64,000 bases of DNA from VYFG01 sp965203365 (GTDB lineage Bacteria > Pseudomonadota > Gammaproteobacteria > Arenicellales > Poriferihabitantaceae): NCBI GenBank assembly GCA_965203365.1, contig OZ241878.1:744001-808000 (forward strand). The letters are read 5' to 3'. The notes under the pieces were generated by a model. It was given only the letters and a program-made list of their open reading frames with translations. It was not told the DNA's origin and ran no database searches. A program made the translations under genes and the position numbers. How positions within the stretch are numbered: position 1 is the first letter of the stretch; the number at the start of each line of letters is the position of its first letter. Below, in pieces: positions 57,767 to 64,000 of this stretch.

Positions 57767-58066
57767 TTGAAGGGTCACGAAAAAATCTATTTCGTCGTGT
57801 ATGATATTGCTGACAGCAGGCGTTGGCGCAAGGTCTACAAGCTGATGCAGGGATATGGGGAGTGGGTGCAGCTGTCGGTGTTTCAGTGTCAGCTGTCACC
57901 GACTCGCTACGCGCAGCTGCTGGCAGACTGTGACCAATTGATTCATCATGGTGATGATCATATCGTGATCATTGATGTGGGCACGGCGGACTGGCTGGAG
58001 CCTCGCATTGTGTCGCTGGGCAAGAAAAAAGTGTCTCCGGTGCAGCGGGAGGTGATCATTGTTTGA
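57767..58066 (+). CDS. cas2: CRISPR-associated endonuclease Cas2
   Basis: The roughly 99-residue product has the Cas2 ferredoxin fold: KIYFVVYDIADSRRWRKVYK, with the metal-binding Asp, LMQGYGEWVQLSVFQCQLSP, LIHHGDDHIVIIDVGTADWL and the C-terminal strand VSPVQREVIIV. It is the dimeric core of the Cas1-Cas2 integrase. The open frame begins at TTG 57719 overlapping the cas4-cas1 stop; TTG 57767, shortly after a GAAGAAGGGG stretch, gives the family-typical length. Confidence 0.9.
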   Translation: MKGHEKIYFVVYDIADSRRWRKVYKLMQGYGEWVQLSVFQCQLSPTRYAQLLADCDQLIHHGDDHIVIIDVGTADWLEPRIVSLGKKKVSPVQREVIIV

Positions 58067-58270
58067 CGCTTTGCTGCTGGCTGACGAGAGGCGCTGTAGT
58101 GGCCAATATCCCGGGCCCTGCTCGCATCCACAATTGTTCTTTGAAAATAGGGAGTTAAATGGGTTGACGATTCTGGTTGCCCACAACAGCAGCCAATTGG
58201 GTTATCATGACCTGAGCCTCTCGCAAATCCCTGCGGGAGTCGTTGGTGCGACTTGCGTTGCAAGGGCGCT
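58067..58270 (+). promoter_or_regulatory. CRISPR leader
   Basis: This 204-bp non-coding stretch lies between cas2 and the first repeat, at the end opposite the degenerate repeat, so it should be the leader with the array promoter and integration signals. A TTGACG at 58164 lacks a well-spaced -10. An inverted repeat CTTGC-GTT-GCAAG (58252-58264) ends 6 nt before the first repeat. Confidence 0.65.
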
Positions 58271-60624
58271 GTATCCGCCGCTTTAAAGCGGCGGCCTCAT
58301 TGAAGCTGGAGATGAATCCCGACCACTTGCACGAATTCGACCGTATCCGCCGCTTTAAAGCGGCGGCCTCATTGAAGCCGTTGGAGAACACTGTCCCCTG
58401 AACACTGGGCGAGAAGTATCCGCCGCTTTAAAGCGGCGGCCTCATTGAAGCAAAATCGTTAAATTGAAGTTCAGAAAGGATGTTAAGCGTATCCGCCGCT
58501 TTAAAGCGGCGGCCTCATTGAAGCTCGACAAAGCAAAGGAGCATGGCTTCATCTTTGATCGTATCCGCCGCTTTAAAGCGGCGGCCTCATTGAAGCTTCT
58601 TCCCTGCGCCTAGTACCACTTGGGGCTTACCGTATCCGCCGCTTTAAAGCGGCGGCCTCATTGAAGCCGTTGATTTTCATGTTTCTGCCCTCCGGGGGCT
58701 GGTGGTATCCGCCGCTTTAAAGCGGCGGCCTCATTGAAGCGGCTGGCGCAACTGGCGGCCGGGGCCAAGCCCGACGGGTATCCGCCGCTTTAAAGCGGCG
58801 GCCTCATTGAAGCTGGATAATTTTTAGAAGTCCTAATTAAACTTGAAGTGGTATCCGCCGCTTTAAAGCGGCGGCCTCATTGAAGCATTAAATCGCCAAA
58901 GGCAGGGTCATACGGATGATTGGTATCCGCCGCTTTAAAGCGGCGGCCTCATTGAAGCTGCCAAAAACAAGGGCAGAAAAGAGCGCAATGAAGTGTATCC
59001 GCCGCTTTAAAGCGGCGGCCTCATTGAAGCTGGGAAAAGGAAAACAACGGCAAATGAATGCCATTAGTATCCGCCGCTTTAAAGCGGCGGCCTCATTGAA
59101 GCACGGCGTTTGTTTGCAGCCACAATGGCTGCTATCTCGTATCCGCCGCTTTAAAGCGGCGGCCTCATTGAAGCAAGCAGACGGTATTGAGTGGATGCGG
59201 CCGCCAGGGCGTATCCGCCGCTTTAAAGCGGCGGCCTCATTGAAGCCAGGGGCAGTCGAGAGCCGATGACAGTAGGCAGATGGTATCCGCCGCTTTAAAG
59301 CGGCGGCCTCATTGAAGCTTCACAGGAGATTCATATGACAAATGCCAACTTTAGTATCCGCCGCTTTAAAGCGGCGGCCTCATTGAAGCTTTGGGAATCA
59401 CGGCAAGCGCCACACATCGGCACATGTATCCGCCGCTTTAAAGCGGCGGCCTCATTGAAGCTTTCGCAGTGACCACATTGAGCAGGCGATTGACTTTCGT
59501 ATCCGCCGCTTTAAAGCGGCGGCCTCATTGAAGCAAGGTGACGGTCATGAGGGTGTCTCCTGGCTGATGCGGTATCCGCCGCTTTAAAGCGGCGGCCTCA
59601 TTGAAGCCGGCCTGGCCGCCGACAGTCGCTTCTCCGTCTTTGGAGTGTATCCGCCGCTTTAAAGCGGCGGCCTCATTGAAGCGGTCGGGGGCGATCACCT
59701 GACATGGCCGAGCGCAATGTATCCGCCGCTTTAAAGCGGCGGCCTCATTGAAGCGGAGACGTGTTGCCGACAATCGGGATCAGCATGGCCGGTATCCGCC
59801 GCTTTAAAGCGGCGGCCTCATTGAAGCGGAGACGTGTTGCCGACAATCGGGATCAGCATGGCCGGTATCCGCCGCTTTAAAGCGGCGGCCTCATTGAAGC
59901 TTGGCCGTGTGGTTGAATATCGAGCAGTTGAGGGGGGTATCCGCCGCTTTAAAGCGGCGGCCTCATTGAAGCAAGGAACTGGCGCGGGCCGCCCTGGATT
60001 TGGGAATGTATCCGCCGCTTTAAAGCGGCGGCCTCATTGAAGCGTGGAATCCTATTTGCAGCTGGCGAAAAGCGGCGAATGGTATCCGCCGCTTTAAAGC
60101 GGCGGCCTCATTGAAGCATTGATGATCTGCTTGCCGTGGCTAACCCTGGTGAGGTATCCGCCGCTTTAAAGCGGCGGCCTCATTGAAGCGTGATGGCTAA
60201 ATGGAAGCCTTCCTTTTTTTAGCCCGTATCCGCCGCTTTAAAGCGGCGGCCTCATTGAAGCCTCGAATCGGATGTGCTGATTGGGGATCGTCGGGCCAGT
60301 ATCCGCCGCTTTAAAGCGGCGGCCTCATTGAAGCAAACTGGAGGGCCGCTCACCGGGCGGTATTCCGGCCAGTATCCGCCGCTTTAAAGCGGCGGCCTCA
60401 TTGAAGCATTTGTCTATGCTTTTGGTGTGTCTGACAACTGCGCGTATCCGCCGCTTTAAAGCGGCGGCCTCATTGAAGCGAAGAAGCCTATCAATCTCTG
60501 TTTGTCGATGATCCTGTATCCGCCGCTTTAAAGCGGCGGCCTCATTGAAGCCGCAGGTTACGTATCTCCATCTGATTCTGCATCATCTGTATCCGCCCCG
60601 TCTGAAATAGGCGTAACTGATTGC
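58271..60624 (+). CRISPR. Type I-G CRISPR array: 32 intact 36-bp repeats plus one degenerate
   Basis: Thirty-two identical 36-bp repeats start with GTATCCGCCG and end with CTCATTGAAGC. The first is at 58271-58306 and the last at 60516-60551. Unit spacing is 71-75 bp, giving spacers of 35-39 nt. A 33rd copy at 60589 keeps only its first 9 bases (GTATCCGCC) and marks the trailer end, so transcription should run left to right from the leader next to cas2. Each repeat contains a perfect 20-bp palindrome (CCGCCGCTTTAAAGCGGCGG), able to form a strong hairpin for Cas6-type cleavage. Two neighbouring spacers (59755-59791 and 59828-59864) are identical. Confidence 0.98.
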
Positions 60625-60657
60625 ATGGTTCAGTTGGTGAGGCAATGGTCGGAAAAC

Positions 60658-61962
60658 TTACCAATAACAGACAGCATCTTGATATATTATCTCCATTTGT
60701 GCTTGGTCCACCTCACGTGGGGCGTTATTGATGGCTCGCGTTTGACGAATGGATGATTCAGCGAGAGATTTCACATTGTTCTGCCCAAATCCCACCTCGC
60801 TCAACCCATTGGGGGCATTGGTCTCTCGCATAAGCTGAATCATCCGATTTGCGACAATTTCGCCTGCATCTTCCAGAGTCGCTCCTCCGACTTCTGAGCC
60901 CAGACAAGTGGCCGCCTCCAAGTGTCGTTTTGGTGCTCCGTCTGCAAGATACCGCACGATCGCTGGAGCACTGACGACCACGCTGATCCCGTGCGGGATA
61001 AATGGAGACTCCACCCCATATCCCTCCGTCGTGATGTCGTGCATCAGATGGGTGATTCCATATGACATGGCATGGGGCAGGTGGGTGCCACTGTTGCCGA
61101 AAGCCATGCCCGCCAACGTCGCTCCCCACATAAGTTGGTCTCGGGCTTCGCGGTCCGCGACATCGTGCACCCCCCGGACCAGATACCGGCCGACAATTTC
61201 CAAAGCCTGACGGGCAGCTAAGTCGCTCCAGGGATTGGCTCCTTGTAGCAGTGTACGGCGGTTGGGATCCTCGACTCGATGCCATTGGGTATAGGCTTTT
61301 GCCGTGTAGCATTCAAGCGCATGACACATCAGGTCATACCCGGTCGAGGCGACCACATTCCCAGGTAATGTGTCGGTACAGGCGGGATCGACCAAAGCCT
61401 CCACGGGCAACAGATAAGGGGAGCCCAATACAAATTTGGTATTGAGATGATTGAGTCGAATGACGGAGACAGAAGTGCATTCCGAACCGGTGCCGGATGT
61501 CGTGGGGCAGGCAATGTGCGGCAGCAGGGGACCCGGCACAGGTTGTCCAGCCCCGACGGGCGGTCCAAAATAGTTTGTGAATTCGGCTGGATATTGAGCG
61601 TAGACCATGGCTGCCTTCGCCGTATCCATGGATGAACCGCCGCCCACTGAGACCACGCTGTCGAAGTGACCGTCACGCAGAAAATCCGCCGCTGCCAAGA
61701 TGGTCCTGTCATCGGGCTCAATCCGGATGTCGGAAAAGACAGCGACATCGACGTGATGTGCCTTCAACCCGGCCAGGGCCAGATGTACATAAGGGCCTGC
61801 TCGCAGATTGGTGTCGGTAAACAGCGCCACGCGGGAAAAATTCCGGGCCTTGGCACGCTGGCCCAGTTCGGCCAGACAGCCTCGACCAAAAGTGAGCTTG
61901 GGCATCATCACGGTGAAGGTCCCCGCACCGTGTTCACAGGGGGCAAAATACTGACAGGCCAT
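60658..61962 (-). CDS. Iron-type alcohol dehydrogenase, hydroxyacid-oxoacid transhydrogenase-like
   Basis: The 434-residue product belongs to the group III (iron) alcohol dehydrogenases: FGRGCLAELGQRAKARNFSR, VVSVGGGSSMDTAKAAMVYA (nucleotide loop), CPTTSGTGSECTSVSVIR, STGYDLMCHALECYTAKAYT with metal-ligand histidines, and GTHLPHAMSYGITHLMH. The N-terminus MACQYFAPCEHGAGTFTVMM and overall length resemble hydroxyacid-oxoacid transhydrogenase (ADHFE1/HOT), which couples oxidation of 4-hydroxybutyrate to reduction of 2-oxoglutarate; that specificity is inferred. It points toward the CRISPR array and is unrelated to it. Confidence 0.82.
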   Translation of the reverse strand: MACQYFAPCEHGAGTFTVMMPKLTFGRGCLAELGQRAKARNFSRVALFTDTNLRAGPYVHLALAGLKAHHVDVAVFSDIRIEPDDRTILAAADFLRDGHFDSVVSVGGGSSMDTAKAAMVYAQYPAEFTNYFGPPVGAGQPVPGPLLPHIACPTTSGTGSECTSVSVIRLNHLNTKFVLGSPYLLPVEALVDPACTDTLPGNVVASTGYDLMCHALECYTAKAYTQWHRVEDPNRRTLLQGANPWSDLAARQALEIVGRYLVRGVHDVADREARDQLMWGATLAGMAFGNSGTHLPHAMSYGITHLMHDITTEGYGVESPFIPHGISVVVSAPAIVRYLADGAPKRHLEAATCLGSEVGGATLEDAGEIVANRMIQLMRETNAPNGLSEVGFGQNNVKSLAESSIRQTRAINNAPREVDQAQMEIIYQDAVCYW

Positions 61963-62404
61963 CTTGTGGGTGGATCAACCAGACAATGGGGGAATGATAC
62001 ACCAGGACACCGGGTGTCGACGATGCGTCGTTCCATTGGGTTCGTCCGTGTGACCCAGACCCACATGGATGTTTGCGAGACAGTGGCCGCATGACCCATG
62101 ATCAGGACCCTCTCTCAATGGTCTCACTCAAAAACCCTCGGCGTTTGGCGGCCCCTCAGCGCATATTCGATCCACCCCCCAAGACCCTGCTTCATGACTG
62201 CGACATGATGGTGAGGGAATCGGTAGTGGGGTTGGGGCAGCGATGCGTATGACGGCGGTTCTTGGTCCCATGGATGGCGACCACGCCAGCCATACTCCAG
62301 CCGTCGTACGACAGACGGTATCGCTTGTCATGATTCCGCCAATGTCCTTACAATCAGCGGTGCGGTCACAACTTGACCCATAATCCCCATCATTTGTGTA
62401 ATCC
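61963..62404. other. Divergent gap between alcohol dehydrogenase and icmF
   Basis: No convincing gene is visible. It should contain promoters for both genes. No cobalamin riboswitch could be recognised. Confidence 0.4.
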
Positions 62405-64000
62405 ATGCTCGACAAGGTCCAGACATCGTTGGCGGAGGTCGATTCTTCTCATCAGGTGCCGCATATCCGATTCATCACGGCCGCTAGTCTGTTTGATGGA
62501 CACGATGCCGCCATCAATATCATGCGTCGGATCCTCCAGGATCAGCGGGTCGAGGTGATTCACCTGGGACACAACCGTTCGGTCGAGGAGATCGTGACCG
62601 CTGCACTTCAGGAAGATGCCCAGGCGATCGCCGTCAGTTCCTATCAGGGCGGTCATATCGAATATCTCAAGTACATGGTGGACCGACTGCATGAGCGCGG
62701 CGGCGAGGATATCCGGATTTTTGCAGGTGGGGGCGGTGTCATCATTCCGGCGGAAATCCGGGAACTGCAGGAATATGGGTTGACGCGGGTATATTCCCCC
62801 GAAGACGGCCAAACCTTGGGGTTGGAGGGGATGATCCAGGAGACGGTCCAGCTCAGCGCATTTGATCCCGGTGAAAGAGCCCCTCGCGAAATTGGTGAAT
62901 TGTCGGCCACAAACTGGCGGCCGCTGGCGCATTTTCTGACGGCGCTCGAAAACGGAACACTCGACCCAGTTGTGCTGAATCGATTGTGGCAAGCACACGA
63001 GGCTATGGACCGGCCGGTCCCAGTGCTGGGAATCACCGGAACGGGGGGCGCAGGAAAATCCTCGCTGACGGACGAACTGATTCTCCGGTGTCGTCTGGGA
63101 CAGAATGAAGGACTGAAGATCGCGCTCATTGCGGTGGATCCATCGCGCCGCCGAACCGGGGGAGCCTTGCTGGGGGACCGGATTCGCATGAATGCGATCA
63201 GCCATCCCAATATCTTCATGCGGTCAATCGCCACACGCGGGTCCACATCCGACCTGCCCCCGGCGATGTCCGACATGATCGCCGCCTGTCAGGTGGCGGG
63301 CTTTGATCTCGTCATCGTCGAAACGCCGGGAATTGGCCAAGGCAGTACTGCCATCACAGATTTGGTCAATGTCTCGTTATATGTGATGACTCCAGAGTAC
63401 GGGGCCCAGAGTCAACTGGAAAAGATCGACATGCTGGATTTCGCGGATCTCGTGGCGATCAACAAGTTCGACCGTCGAGGCGCCCAGGATGCCTATCGGG
63501 ATGTGTGCAAGCAGGTGCAGCGCAATCGGAAACGGTTCGATTTGCCGGTCGATGCCATGCCGGTTTTCGGCACCATTGCCGCACGGTTCAACGATGACGG
63601 CATGACGGCCCTATACCATGAAATCCTGGATCGTCTCTCGGAGGTGGGCTTGTCCGTCCAGGAGGATCGTCTGCCTCGCCCGGGTCAACGCTGCGCCACC
63701 GACCAAACGCCACTGATCCCCCCAGCACGTATCCGCTATCTGAGTGAAATTGCCCAGACGGTTCGGGAGTACAAGACCACGGTTCGTGACCGGGCGGTCC
63801 AGGCCAGGGAACGCCAGCAGTTGCTGGCCTCGAAATCCCTCCTCAAGGCCGCAGGGGAGCCGATGCCCGAGGCTCTGGATGCCTTGGTGGCTGTCCGGGA
63901 AAAGGCCATGGGCGAAGAAGCTCTGGCCCTGCTCAGGGATTGGCCTGATCGCGTTCAGAGGAATCGGCAGGATGAACTGATGATCCGGGTCCGTGATCAG
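62405..64000 (+). CDS. icmF: IcmF: fused B12-binding/G-protein/acyl-CoA mutase (3' end outside window)
   Basis: The frame is open from ATG 62405 to the window end (532 codons). The first about 150 residues are a B12-binding domain (LFDGHDAAINIMRRILQDQR with the cobalt-ligand histidine, AIAVSSYQGGHIEYLKYMVD, IRIFAGGGGVIIPAEI). Then comes a MeaB-like GTPase: GITGTGGAGKSSLTDELILR (Walker A), VDPSRRRTGGALLGDRIRMN, LVIVETPGIGQGSTAI (Walker B), LVAINKFDRRGAQDA (NKxD). The fusion order B12-G protein-mutase is IcmF, which interconverts isobutyryl-CoA and n-butyryl-CoA and may act on other branched acyl-CoAs. The substrate-binding barrel lies beyond the edge. Confidence 0.9.
   Translation, partial: MLDKVQTSLAEVDSSHQVPHIRFITAASLFDGHDAAINIMRRILQDQRVEVIHLGHNRSVEEIVTAALQEDAQAIAVSSYQGGHIEYLKYMVDRLHERGGEDIRIFAGGGGVIIPAEIRELQEYGLTRVYSPEDGQTLGLEGMIQETVQLSAFDPGERAPREIGELSATNWRPLAHFLTALENGTLDPVVLNRLWQAHEAMDRPVPVLGITGTGGAGKSSLTDELILRCRLGQNEGLKIALIAVDPSRRRTGGALLGDRIRMNAISHPNIFMRSIATRGSTSDLPPAMSDMIAACQVAGFDLVIVETPGIGQGSTAITDLVNVSLYVMTPEYGAQSQLEKIDMLDFADLVAINKFDRRGAQDAYRDVCKQVQRNRKRFDLPVDAMPVFGTIAARFNDDGMTALYHEILDRLSEVGLSVQEDRLPRPGQRCATDQTPLIPPARIRYLSEIAQTVREYKTTVRDRAVQARERQQLLASKSLLKAAGEPMPEALDALVAVREKAMGEEALALLRDWPDRVQRNRQDELMIRVRDQ

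Noticed and set aside
58164..58210. A sigma70 promoter in the CRISPR leader from TTGACG
   Set aside because: The nearest -10-like hexamer (TATCAT at 58203) is far outside normal spacing.
58155..60040. Several open frames across the CRISPR array with repeated RRFKAAASLK or its antisense FNEAAALKRR
   Set aside because: They are translations of the identical repeats; 36-bp repeats keep frames open by chance.

Overview
The window looks like a chromosome segment from a gammaproteobacterium of moderately high GC content. The evidence is the gene set and its order: mreB-mreC-mreD-mrdA-mrdB-mltB-rlpA-dac-ybeD-lipB, lptD-surA-ubiK, divergent uvrA and MFS transporter-ssb, aceA/aceK and gatCAB. I cannot name a genus. 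ATG, GTG and TTG starts are all used, and several starts are uncertain. I could not call any Rho-independent terminator with confidence.

Layout. 1-2.1 kb: an edge-truncated HEPN/MNT pair and a decayed transposase. 2.1-15.7 kb: a base-excision glycosylase, then central carbon genes (malic enzyme, isocitrate lyase, AceK, a fumarylacetoacetase-family hydrolase, sucCD) and a two-subunit NAD-dependent formate dehydrogenase. 15.8-22.7 kb: uvrA, an MFS transporter, ssb, a methyltransferase, pdxH and tRNA-Ser(GGA). 22.7-29 kb: an accessory stretch with a frameshifted GIY-YIG-like gene, a frameshifted SRAP gene, two tandem AAA+ ATPase paralogues, a glycosyltransferase and two remnants. 29-47.7 kb: gatCAB, the rod-shape/peptidoglycan cluster, murU, lptD-surA-ubiK and a thioesterase. 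48.2-60.6 kb: a type I-G (formerly I-U) CRISPR-Cas locus. 60.7-64 kb: an iron-type alcohol dehydrogenase/transhydrogenase and the start of an IcmF-type B12-dependent acyl-CoA mutase cut by the window edge.

The CRISPR locus runs csb1 (Cas7), csb2 (Cas5-Cas6), cas3 (helicase then HD), a Cas8g-like gene, cas4-cas1, cas2 and an array. The array has 32 identical 36-bp repeats, 32 spacers and a degenerate terminal repeat. Two things are abnormal. First, csb2 is 781 codons because an 882-bp (294-codon) block encoding a phosphoribosyltransferase (PRTase) domain sits in frame inside it, bounded by an 11-bp perfect direct repeat. Removing it leaves about 487 residues, a normal Csb2 length. Second, cas3 is split by a frame change between helicase and HD nuclease. 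The system is therefore either a decaying locus hit by a mobile segment or an unusual effector with an extra nucleotide-handling domain. The PRTase-bearing Csb2 is the most unusual object in the window.

Metabolically, malic enzyme, isocitrate lyase, AceK, sucCD, formate dehydrogenase and IcmF fit an organism that uses C2 and short-chain acyl-CoA compounds and oxidises formate. Several frameshifted genes lie in the accessory parts. One is in a G8 tract and could be phase variation or a sequencing error; another looks like a slipped deletion.
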